From: Stereocaulon alpinum
Taxonomy: Eukaryota; Ascomycota; Lecanoromycetes; Lecanorales; Stereocaulaceae
Length of the DNA stretch: 64,000 nt
Assembly: GCA_018257865.1 (NCBI GenBank)
Contig: JAEUBA010000023.1
Span: 248,001-312,000 of the forward strand
Direction of reading: 5' to 3'
The notes under the pieces are model-generated. The model did not search any database. It saw only the letters and a list, made by a program, of their open reading frames with translations, and was not told the DNA's origin. Each line of letters begins with the position of its first letter. Position 1 is the stretch's first letter. Shown in pieces: positions 34,101 to 44,028 of the stretch. The position numbers and the translations under genes were made by a program.

Positions 34101-37050
34101 GAGGAGGACTTGTCCCTCGCTAAACCTCAGAGGAAGTCGACGATAGATGCCACGCAGGTAGCACGAGCGCCCCAACTCCAGCAGTTGAAGACTAAATTTG
34201 ACGATCATACTCTACCATTCACGAAAGTGTCACAGGCTGGAAGGAAAACTGCTACTAAGGTTACCGCGTCCGTTGAGACTGCAGAAGCCACGACGCAAGT
34301 AGAACCCGGCCTTGAGATAGAAGATCTGGATGAAGTGGATCTCGTTGGCATTGCGCCACAAGTGACGAAGAACGCGGGGACAACTCCAGCGACACTATCT
34401 CCATTGTCCGAGAAAGACTCGATACTTGAATTTGAAGGAACGTTGTCCGAACATGGAAATACGGGTGCCAACCATGACATTTCCCCAACTTGCGATAGAG
34501 ATGTGCATGAGAAGAGCGCTCAACAATCCAACAAGCCTTTCGTTTCCGAAAGCGTCCCTGGAATGCTCGGAGAAGTACAGAAGGCTGACTGCATCGCGAC
34601 TGCTGAGCCGATAATCGAAGATGAGCATGATCTCGCACCAGTCCAAATGATCGGTGATGCTGATGACAGCCACTTCCAGGAAGCTTTGCCCGATACTGAA
34701 CATATGTGTGAAGAAGAGGCTGAGATATCTGCCAAGAAACCACAACCCAAACTGAAGCTGGATAGCGTCAAAAAGGCACCTAAAGTCGAGCGCAAGGCTA
34801 AAGATGGAATGGCCGCATTGGATACCCATGACAAGGATGGAAGATCAGTCGGAAGCCTACAACCAACCTCGACCCTTTCCCAACCCAGAATGGATACCGC
34901 TACGTCAGAAGCACGAGATCCTTTTGCTGCTAAGCTTAAGTTTCTTGCCCAAGAGTCAGAGCAGGCCCTTTCAGGGGTCCAGAAGGCCGCGGGTCCTCGC
35001 ATTTCTGAGATTGCTGAAAGCTCCAAACAAGCTAGAGCTAGTGCTGCCCAACCTATCCGAGCAACAGCTACCAAGAAGACTGGATACACGGCTAAGATTC
35101 GACAAATTGTCCAGGTTGAAGGACACGATGACATAGAGAACGTCGAATCACGCCAAAAAACCGACAAAGAGGCCGTAGCCAGGGAAATTAGCATGCACAA
35201 TGCTCAAACGCAGCAAAAGCCTCATGGCAGTGAGAAGAGTGACAAGCCAAATACGCAACGCAGTGTTGAGAAGATTACACTGCAGCGACTGAGAACCAAT
35301 GGTAATACCTCAAAATCAGAGAAGGATATCCCAAGACTTCCAGATAATGCGGTTGGAGACAAAAGGGAGATCAGCTATGACGAGCGATCCGAGCGAAAGG
35401 TGCCCCAGATGGCTTCCAACAAGCAAGGTATTGAGCCTGCGAACGATAGCATTCCAGGTACCAGGAACCACACTGTGACCGACCGTCTAGACACAGAAGC
35501 CAGAACAGAGTTAAAGCACCAAACACCAATGCCTGAATTCAGCCGCAAACCAGAACTCATCAGTTTCAGCGCTAAGGGGCCACTAAACCAAGGCATAGTC
35601 TCGACCAAACAAGCTAAGTCAAACAAGCAGCCTCAAGCGAAGAAGAAAAAGATTCCAGCGATAGCTGCCAAAGTGGTGGACCCCTCGACGGGGAAAACCG
35701 CGCCCTACATGGATGGTCCAGCGCCATGGGAGAATGAACGGCTTGCCAAACGGCACAAGCGAGATACTACGAATACTCCCGCTACGCAAAAGCACATTTC
35801 ACGTATGGTACCCGAGCCTGAGCCCGTGTCCATGAAAGACAGGCCTCATCGGCTAGGCTCCCAGAGCACCAAGGTCAACGAGAATGGAAGCCCTATTCCC
35901 ATGGGTCGCCCTGAAATCGACAGTCCAGCAGCTCCGGACAATACTTCCAATTTAGGAGACATGAGGGGTCCAATTCAGTCTGCCCAAATTGAAGATGACG
36001 GCGATCAGTATATGATGCAGAACGACGGTTATCATAGAGATGAGGTTAGCCTGCCGCCTCCATGCGAGAAAATTGTACGAGAGCGGGACAACGTAGGCTT
36101 TGTAGGTCTACCGAACAATAAGCAAGTTCCAAGCTCGCCGCACGCGCCGTCCACCTTCACCAGCATGCCAGCACATCACGTTTATCAGAATGGGCATATC
36201 GTCAACGCTGAAACCACAGAGAGGATTATTCCAAAGGAGCTGCACGATCCCTTCGTTGGTGGCCGAGTAGACCAGACAAGTTCCTTTATCGAGACTCTGC
36301 GGAAGCTTAGTGACCAGGATTTGCAGCGCCTAAGAAATGGACGCCAGGAGCAGCTGCCAGCTATTGGGTTGACAAAACACCCCCTTCTATACAACGTTGA
36401 CCCTGAAAAGACGCTAGTGGAGCCAGATTCGGTCCCTAGGAGGAGCAACAAGAGACACTTCGATCCTGAGAAGACACTGGTAGAGCCAGAACCACTCCAC
36501 AAGAAGAGGAAACACGAAACTTCATCGACTGATACTTCGAGCTCCGAGTCAGTCTCATCCGAAGACGAGTCTCCTTCACAGGCAGTAGCTCCACATCAGA
36601 GCGATACCGAAGCTTTGGCAATATGGTACAAGACATTGGAGCCACACCAAGGAAATATGCTCGATGTTCTGTCGAACATCTCACATGTGAGTTACTGGTG
36701 CGGCGTGTTAACAGGATGATGTTATACTGATAGATGTGCAGCGACTCGTAAAGCACCTCGTCAGCAAAGAAACTGCCATCCAAGACATCGTGAAAGACTA
36801 CAGTATAGAGGGTAACAAACTTGTCAGTGCTTATCAGAAAAGCCGCCAGGAAACCCTCACGGCCAACAAACAGTCCTCGGATCAACTTCGTCATCAATTG
36901 AGAACATCTTTCGCGAAGCTTCAGGCTGGATTGACCAAGACATCAAAAGAATTGCGGAGACAGCGTATATATGATATGGAAAAGCAGTGGATAGAGCAGC
37001 AGCGGCTGATGGCGGCCGTGAAGGCGGCGATTGATGCCTGTGATGACTGA
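31169..37050 (+). CDS. Red1/SYCP2-like candidate chromosome-axis protein, 1,870 aa
   Basis: Six exons: 31169-31269, 31327-31717, 31768-31847, 31903-32139, 32192-36686, 36742-37050. All five introns are 50-57 nt with good donors and acceptors, and every phase agrees. Three parts are visible. Residues 1-270 form a helical, armadillo-like region. Residues about 280-395 form a beta-rich segment (IPLENIRQVTL, then SYALIIHLTS) like a PH-type fold. Residues about 400-1750 are disordered, rich in Lys, Ser, Pro and acidic patches. The last exon, residues 1769-1870, is a continuous coiled coil starting RLVKHLVSKETAIQDIV. An ARM-like plus PH-like N-terminus, long linker and C-terminal coiled coil is the layout of yeast Red1 and mammalian SYCP2, axis-core proteins of meiotic chromosomes. 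This match is architectural inference, not residue-level proof. Other large chromatin scaffolds remain possible. The linker holds a duplicated DPEKTLVEP motif. Confidence 0.75.
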
Positions 37051-37467
37051 GAAGGGTAATGAAAGAGCAGGACTTCATGCTCCGTACATGTTTTTGCCTT
37101 TGCTGGATCTGCTACACCATTGAAGAGGAGGGATTCTGCGTGCTCGTCCCCGCCTTACTTTCGCACGAATGTTTCGATATTTGGGCTGAGACTCAATATA
37201 TGTATCTTGTGTCCGGCTCTCTCCTGATATAGATGGCAGCTCCGCATAGCTCTTTGCTGGTAAGCAATGACGTGTACGATTCGAGCCTCTTAGGCAGCTT
37301 ACACACGTACACTGTACTGTCTCCCGAAGAGACTAGTCCACACTTTCGGTAGTAGATTCCGAGCTTCTCAGCAACGCCGTGCCTCTCATCCCATCATGGC
37401 TTTTCCACATAGCGCCAGCAATGCATATCGTGTCTCGTATTCCATAAAACCGCCACTAAGACCATCC
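37051..37467. other. Convergent 3' flank of two genes
   Basis: The gap holds the 3' ends of the Red1-like gene (plus) and RRS1 (minus). The RRS1-side sequence is a strong pyrimidine tract on the plus strand, part of the RRS1 coding tail beyond 37467. No gene seen. Confidence 0.5.
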
Positions 37468-38173
37468 TCACCCACCACCCCCACTCTTCCTCGCCTTCCT
37501 CTCATTATTCCTCTGTTTCCTCTCATTCCTTCTAACCTTCTCCACCCTCTCCCTCCTCCCCTCCCCCCTCTCCGTCTTCCCCTTCCCCTCACTCTCCCTC
37601 TCCCTCTCCTTCTTCTCATCAACCTCAACAATCCACTCCCCCTCTCCACTCTTATTCCTCCCTTTATACCCCCATTTCGGCACCCACTCCCCGCTCGCCT
37701 CATTGAAAACCATCTTCCCCTCCCCACGCTTCTTATCCTTGATCCCCTTCTTCTTCGCAAATTTCTCCCATTTCGTCTCCTCTTTTTTCGCTGGGAGAGG
37801 CTTTTCGCGCGGTATGGGTGTTGTGGGTGGGGGGAGAGTCATGAGGACGCCGGATGTTGGGTGCGAGGTTATGGGGCAGGTTAGGAGGAGCTGGTTTAGG
37901 AGGGATTGGGCACATTCGCGGGCGGTGGTTGCGAGGAGTGCGGGGGTTGGGGACGGGAGGAGGGGGTTGGCGTCGATGAGGAGGAGGTTGCCGAGGTCGT
38001 AGGTGTGGGGGATTGGTTTTGAGACTGTTACTGAGCTGGAAAGGAGTTAGTAGGTGTGGTAAGCGGGTATGGGGGAGGACGTACGATTTGTCTGCTTTTG
38101 TGGCGCTTGCTGCAGGCGTGGGGACCATGATTGGCGTGGTTTGAAGGTCTTCCATGACGGTTTCTGCTGCCAT
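37468..38173 (-). CDS. Ribosome biogenesis regulatory protein RRS1, 218 aa
   Basis: Two exons, 38085-38173 and 37468-38035, across a 49-nt intron (donor GTACGT, branch CTACTAAC, acceptor TTCCAG). Diagnostic blocks: TYDLGNLLLIDANPL, then TSGVLMTLPPPTTPIPREK, then KKEETKWEKFAKKKGI and EWVPKWGYKGRNK, ending in a strongly basic Arg/Lys/Glu tail. RRS1 with Rpf2 brings 5S rRNP to pre-60S particles in the nucleolus. Length is close to yeast Rrs1 (203 aa). It is divergent from the mitoribosomal gene across 179 bp, which suggests joint control of ribosome supply. Confidence 0.95.
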
Positions 38174-38352
38174 TGTTCTAGGTATTAGTGGTGTTGTAGT
38201 TCGGCGAACAGTTTTCGAAGTGCTGTGGGCAAGTTTCTGGAGAGCCGCTTTGAGCGGAATTTTCTCCGCAGAACAAGCGGCGTCGGATATTTCTCGACAC
38301 CAATACCTCCAACTCCTCCACTTCATTGAGCTCTCACATCGTATCAAAGCTC
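38174..38352. promoter_or_regulatory. Compact 179-bp bidirectional promoter (RRS1 / mS29)
   Basis: The two start codons face away from each other with 179 bp between them. The gap contains CGG-N8-CCG (CGGAATTTTCTCCG, within gcggaattttctccgc), a palindrome of the kind bound by Zn2Cys6 regulators. No PAC-type GATGAG box was seen. Confidence 0.55.
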
Positions 38353-39849
38353 ATGATGAGCTTCCAAACCTGCTGGCGATGTCTCCCCAAAGCTTCAAAA
38401 CCAGCTCTCTTCTCTATCCGACCTCCACAGCAATCATGGCTCCTCCTTCCAGCCTCAACAGCCCCCTTCACAACCAGCGCATCTCTCGCAAAACAAATAG
38501 TTAACAGTCCTAAAGTAGCTAGGAAAAAGAAAGGAAACCATGTCTTGAAAGGGGCGACAGGTTTCAGAAAGAGGTCGAAGAGACCAACGGACGTGGGTAA
38601 AGCAAGGCGGCCTGCGCCTGGCGAACGGAAAGCTTTGCGCAAGAGAGTCGTGCTCAGTAACACCAATGCTTTGGAAATTCATGGCTTGCAAGACATTGGC
38701 GCTGAATCTATTACGAATGAGGGCCTCAGGGGTCAGGTACTTGGAATACCGGGGCCCATAGTCGATCGCTTACGAGCTGTGGAGGCGTTCAAGGTGCCGC
38801 AGGGATGGGCACTCTTTCGGAGGCCGGCTATGCTTATGAGGAAAGAGACTTTGGACTTTGGGAAAGAGGTAGACGGGATTGCGCGGAATGAGGAGAAAAA
38901 GACCATTCGACGCGTGTATGTGGGTGAGAGAGGCAGTGGGAAGTCTCTAATGCTTCTCCAAGCAATGACAATGGCCTTTTTGAAGGGTTGGGTTGTCATA
39001 AACATCCCGAATGGTACCCTTCTCTACATTCTCCCCGCCAGATCTTTGCTAATGCCCACCTTTCAACCAGCCCAAGACCTCATCCTCGCCCAAACAGAAT
39101 ACGGCCCCGTCCCTGACACAACACCAACCCTCTACACCCAACGCACCTACACCGCAACCCTCCTGTCCACCATCTCCCGCTCCAACCCCATCCTCACCGA
39201 CCTCCAGCTCTCCCAACCCACCAACCTCTCCGAAATCCCCATCCCCATCGCCCCCAACATCTCCCTCGCCCGCCTCGCCTCCCTCGGCTCCTCAGACCCC
39301 GAAATCGCCTGGCCCATCTTCCAACTCCTCCTCTCCGAGCTGAGGAAACCCGGCCGCCCACCACTAATGTTCTGTCTCGACGGCCTAGCGCACGTAATGT
39401 GCGATACGCGATACATAGCCCCACCAGAATACAAACCCATCCACGCGCACGACTTCACACTCATAAAATCCTTCCTCGATCACCTCTCCGGCGCCGAACC
39501 CTTACCGAATGGCGGCGCCATCCTCGCAGCCACATCAAACAGCAATAACCCCGTCATTCCATCGCTCAATCTCGCGCTGAGTCAGTTGCAAGGCAATCAA
39601 ACCGTAGAGCGGGATCCATTTGCTAAATACGATGAGCGGGTACTGGGTATCTTCAATAAAGGAGGCGTGGAAGTGCAGACGATTGGGGGTATTACGAAAG
39701 AGGATGCGAGGGCGCTGATGGAGTATTGGGCGAAGAGTGGGGTGTGTAGGCAGAGGGTTGACGAGGGGTTTGTGGGGGAGAAGTGGACGCTGAGTGGGGG
39801 TGGGGTTGTGGGGGAGTTGGAGAGGGCGGTGATTAGGATGAGGATTTGA
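38353..39849 (+). CDS. Mitochondrial small ribosomal subunit protein mS29 (DAP3/Rsm23), 479 aa
   Basis: Two exons, 38353-39013 and 39071-39849; the start could be the second of two adjacent ATGs. The N-terminus is rich in Ser, Ala, Arg and Lys with few acids, a mitochondrial presequence. The P-loop is intact in VGERGSGKSLML, and the GTPase-like fold continues with VVINIPN and PTLYTQRTYTATLL. A 57-nt stretch (39014-39070) has a GTACCC donor, TTGCTAAT branch site and ACCAG acceptor; removing it restores the family's N-A-Q-D-L sequence, so it is an intron although it is in frame and stop-free. mS29 is a GTP-binding protein of the mitoribosome small subunit. Confidence 0.92.
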   Translation: MMSFQTCWRCLPKASKPALFSIRPPQQSWLLLPASTAPFTTSASLAKQIVNSPKVARKKKGNHVLKGATGFRKRSKRPTDVGKARRPAPGERKALRKRVVLSNTNALEIHGLQDIGAESITNEGLRGQVLGIPGPIVDRLRAVEAFKVPQGWALFRRPAMLMRKETLDFGKEVDGIARNEEKKTIRRVYVGERGSGKSLMLLQAMTMAFLKGWVVINIPNGTLLYILPARSLLMPTFQPAQDLILAQTEYGPVPDTTPTLYTQRTYTATLLSTISRSNPILTDLQLSQPTNLSEIPIPIAPNISLARLASLGSSDPEIAWPIFQLLLSELRKPGRPPLMFCLDGLAHVMCDTRYIAPPEYKPIHAHDFTLIKSFLDHLSGAEPLPNGGAILAATSNSNNPVIPSLNLALSQLQGNQTVERDPFAKYDERVLGIFNKGGVEVQTIGGITKEDARALMEYWAKSGVCRQRVDEGFVGEKWTLSGGGVVGELERAVIRMRI

Positions 39850-40510
39850 TGGATTTCTGTGGAAGTTGTTTCACTAGAGGATTATAATCCATATGTATAT
39901 ATTGAGCGTGAGCATATGGAGGGGCATGAACGGAGGTGTAAAGGAGAACAGCATAGCAAAGCAAAGCCTCAACCAGTACTCAATTAGAGATATTCAATTC
40001 AATGAATGCTCTCATCTAATATACATAAGGTCGCCCAGCTTCATCCATATCGCTCGTAGTTGCATTCTGTGTTAAGTAAAGTACCTCCTGTGGGAGTCAT
40101 ACGTAAAAAAATCGACATCGACATCGACACACCATATAACGCCAAATTGGTATCTAGCCAAGGACTCGCTTCGCGTTCCCTACGCTGTGCATGCATTGAC
40201 TAATCGACTCAGGGGCTGTTCCCCGTATGCTGTTCGTGCTCGTGCTTGCGCTCGTACCCCTGATTGGTCGAATATTCTTGCTCGTTACCAATGATTGGTG
40301 GATCAAAAACGCAGGCTGAGGCGCCTGCTCGATTGCTTTGAAAAGCTGGGAAAATAAAGAGATAATACAGTCATTGAAAGGATAAGTTGGAAATGTAATG
40401 CTGATGTCGTGTTGAGGAGTTCCGTACTGATCGTGAGTTGGAGAGGGGGAAATGTCTGGTAAGGAGATAGGCTAGTCATGGTAAGCCATACCAGAATGTG
40501 GCGATTAGAA
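39850..40510. other. Convergent intergenic region
   Basis: 3' flanks of the mS29 and RhoGAP genes. Contains a short hexamer array, three copies of ATCGAC at 40111-40128. No gene seen. Confidence 0.5.
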
Positions 40511-42654
40511 TCACACATTCCCCGCTAAGCTGAATGGTGACAGCGGCATCATTGGTGCCAGCTCTGGCAGCTGTGTTGAGGATCCTGTATAGCCGTTTCG
40601 AGAACCGTTCTTGGCTTCTGACGTAGGAGTCATCAAGCGCTCTTCACTAGCTTTAGTCAAGTTCAGGGTTGGTGGTCGTCCTTGATTTCCTCTTCCTGCG
40701 ATGGAAACCTTGTGGCTTCCAGCAGAGGCAAGTGAGCGATCGTCCACAGCTGTCGAGCTAGCGCTATCTGCTACGCTGCTCGGACCACTACCATCCGCAG
40801 GTGATTCATTTTCGATGATATTATACTCGTCGGCAAGAGCCTTTTTCTCGGTCCAGCAGCCCTGCCAGCAATTCCGCCAGTCTTGTACGAGGAAAGAGAA
40901 GCAGACAGCGTCCATCCTAAGAGCAGGCTGGAAGCATATGCAGAGGTTGCTATACGTCATCTTGTTCTTCTCGGCGTAAGCGGTGAGGAGGCTCAAATGA
41001 CAGGTGATAGCGAAGAGCAGGTAGTAGTTCCATGGTGGGAGGGAAGAGAGCTCGTCTTTCAGAAGCTGCGGCACTTCATGTTTGCCTTGGCACGCCGCGG
41101 AGATTCTATCTTGAGAATCCTTGGGAAGAATCTCGCTGGGTAGCCCACGAAGCCATGATTTAAACATAGACCCGATGATGTTGATATCGTAGAGGTCTGG
41201 CTCTTCGAACAAATTTATATCACCTTCTTTACGGCTGTTAGCGATGCGCAGCCTGAAGCTTCGTTTAGTCGTCAGCTTACCTTGATCGAATCGCTTTTGC
41301 CAGTGCCGGATCTCTTTGTCACTGCCTGGCACTCTGTAGAGACCCTCCTCCTCACACCCGCGAAAGTTAAGGTAGCTGTGACGAGTTTAGTAATGACAGC
41401 AAGGTATGGACATGGTGAACTTACTCGATGCATCGCCAAGGTAGGGCGGGCATCCAAAATTCTGTCTTGTCTTTCGAGTCCTCCAGACGCTGAGCTATCC
41501 GGGTGCGGCGAGTTTGCTCAACCAGAGGCAGGTTGATGACACTTATGACATAGCGCTCCGGCTCCTCGTCTTTCGCATTACTGCTCCCACTTCTAGCGAT
41601 CTTTCCAAAGAACCCTTTGCCTGCCTTGGTTGTATTGTTCTTAATATTCGTGAACAGGTGGGATCCCCCACCTTCACGAAGCCCACCCGATAATGAATTC
41701 GAGAGACCACCACTGGATGCTTTCTCTACCCGACGCATTGGAACGTTCTCTTGGCTACGGTCCCTCTGAGGTTGGCGATCTGCAGAGCGATTCCTAGCAT
41801 TAGAGTTCATCATATCTCTTAAAGACCGGTCTTGTTGCAGAGGGGCAGTCTTCGGACCTGGATGGTGTCTGTCATCTTCGTCTGCACCGTCGTATTGCAT
41901 TCTTATCTCTGGGCCAGTTGTGAGGATTGGTGTTGTTGGCTTTGAGTTCCGCCCACAATCCTCTCGACGAGTTGAGCGAGTGCGATTTAATAAAGCACCG
42001 AAACGCGGCTTTGGTTTTCTTCCTCCGGGTTCTATTTCCGTAGGGGAAGTAGCAATCGTGCTGTCCGATACGATTGGAGCTCCGACAGGACGTCGAAGAA
42101 TCCTAGGTCGTAGTGGTTGGTTGACTTGTCTATAATCAGCAGGCTGCAAAGTCTACGAAAACGGCAAACGTACCTTCACGGTCCTCCGTTGAGCTGCCGT
42201 CTGTGGCTGATAGGCTCAGGTCCGGAGTTGAGCCTGGGCTCTTTCGCATAGAGTAGATGCTATCCTCGTTCATATCATGTTTGCTCCGGGGAATGTCTTC
42301 TGACACTTGTCGTATACTTGGTTGAACTTTAGATGGTTCCACTTGATGTACTTTGTTGGATGATTTGGACGCTTTCAAATTAGAAAAGAAGCCCTTGGAC
42401 GGTTCTCGTGCATGTCTAGTTCCGTCTGTGGGAGAGGATGGAAAAGGTGGTAATGAGGTGAAGTCGGGTGAATTAGGTCGAGCCTCAGCAGAGGAAGATT
42501 GTGGCGGATTCGGATCCAATCTTCGGGCATGGACGGGAACAGCCTCCCGTGGCGATGGCGAATTACTTCCAGCTTCTGTAGGAGATGTAATGTCACTACT
42601 GATAGCTGATGCTCTCCTTGGCACAGTCAATGAAAGCGCAGCTGGTCTCGCCAT
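40511..42654 (-). CDS. Rho GTPase-activating protein (RhoGAP), 663 aa
   Basis: Four exons: 42174-42654, 41425-42124, 41281-41375, 40511-41226. The first junction needs an AAG acceptor 12 nt after a CTGAT branch; a nearer TATAG breaks the frame. All phases then agree. The first 390 residues are low-complexity, rich in Ser, Pro and Arg. The RhoGAP domain spans about residues 350-560: YLNFRGCEEEGLYRVPGS carries the probable arginine finger (Arg 408), followed by LPPWNYYLLFAITCHLSLL and SNLCICFQPAL. It accelerates GTP hydrolysis on a Rho-family GTPase, acting at sites of polarised growth. The target (Rho1, Cdc42 or Rac) cannot be told. Intron 41227-41280 is 54 nt and stop-free. Confidence 0.88.
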
Positions 42655-44028
42655 CTCTGTTCCTTTATAACAGAGCGAAACAGTGCATGGAGAGTGTTCA
42701 CCCTGCGTGGAAACTCTTTGTCTGTGAAACGGTAAGACAGATTCGAGATTACAAATCAAGTCTTACCCACAAGTATTCACAAGGTCAAGGGAAGATGGAA
42801 TGACCTTCCCGGTTTCGTGAACCCGTTCTTTATTGACAGCGTCTCTCCAGAAGCCAGGTTTAGGGCCTAAGGCTGAAAATGCTAACCAGCATTGGTGAAA
42901 CAATTCGGATATGCAAACTGCCTGAAGCTTGTTTTTCAGCGGTCACACCCCATATCCTGATACCCGTGTGCCACGCCAATGCCGATAGGGGCTGTGTTAT
43001 GGCAACAAGTCCTGTCTGCGGATACCCTGTGTGACCAGTACCAATTCTAATCTTCACTGGATTCTCGTTGGGCAAGTTGAGCGAGGGGGGTAGAAGAGAG
43101 GGTCTCAAACAGTGGTTATCGAGCCGCCTTGAAGGCTTACGATCTGCAAGAACGGACTATTAGCACTACGCTGGTGGTCTTTGAGAAAGCGTAAGCCAAT
43201 GCAACAGGGTAAACCCTTGTGGTATGTAGGGAGGGGCAATGGCATCCCAGTGGCCCAGGCATAGGTGACGAGGGCACGAAGAAATAATCTACTTATGAAG
43301 ACTTCTTACTCACCCAATGATTGTGCAGCTCGCTCTCTCCAAGCAGAGCAAATCCCCCAATTGAGTGGTATGTTCCCTAAGGATGCTGACGCTCGAAGGA
43401 TTCCGAGCGGCCGTTGTGATAGCAATGGGTTGACAATAACGGTTCCTTTTTGGGATTTGAATATGTAGAAGGCTCTGAATAGATACGGTATGATTCAGAA
43501 GCTCTTGGAACCCCACGCGGACAAGCAGCGTCAATAATGCGGTTCTTTTGCAGTAATGTGCAGTAGCGTAACTGAATTCGTTAACGCCTAGGCCAAGAGG
43601 TATCGGTCGATAATGCGGTCGGAGAAGCTCGGCAGAGGTTCGGTGGTTGATAGTGTACCTCCTAAAAGGGAGCTTGTGTGTGGGAAAGCAATAATTATGC
43701 TGATTATTGGCCCTAATAGAGCGGTGAAAGGAAGTTTGGTGGGGAGCTTACCTTTCACGACTGGAATGTTTCCCTTGTCCCCTGACACCATTACTGCGCT
43801 AACTTTACGCTACTGCAGGGCATGACCAAATACTTTACCACATTCGAACAATGGCGGCTGTTTCATCCCCGCAGATAACCCAAATGGAGATAGGCGACAA
43901 TACGCCGTATTGAAAATAGTGTAATTAAAAGGAACTCCCGCCCATACACGGATGCCTGCTCGATGCTATTGTGTTCCGTTAAATCTAGCCACGGTCCTAC
44001 GGCGTTTAGCGGCAGCGCAAAGAACACC
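42655..44028. other. Intergenic 1.4 kb between divergent RhoGAP and BET2 genes
   Basis: Holds a possible small inverted-repeat element at 43559-43817 and otherwise no gene-like frame. The flanks serve as promoters for both genes. Confidence 0.45.
43559..43817. mobile_element. Possible MITE-like element with 13-bp inverted termini
   Basis: TGCAGTAGCGTAA at 43559-43571 recurs as its exact reverse complement at 43805-43817, 259 bp end to end. Just inside, GTTAACGC and GTTAGCGC are also nearly matched in inverted order. The inside has no convincing gene. No clear target-site duplication was found, so an element is only suggested. Confidence 0.4.

Noticed and set aside
37386..37760. Arg/Gly-rich minus-strand frame over the RRS1 tail
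   Set aside because: Alternate-frame shadow of the biased RRS1 C-terminus.
37396..37884. Pro/Leu-rich plus-strand frame
   Set aside because: Antisense of RRS1 coding sequence.
39147..39464. Minus-strand frames inside the mS29 gene
   Set aside because: Antisense to a clearly conserved protein.
43588..43791. 67-codon minus-strand frame in the inverted-repeat element
   Set aside because: Looked superficially transposon-like but has no transposase motif and I could not place it in any family.
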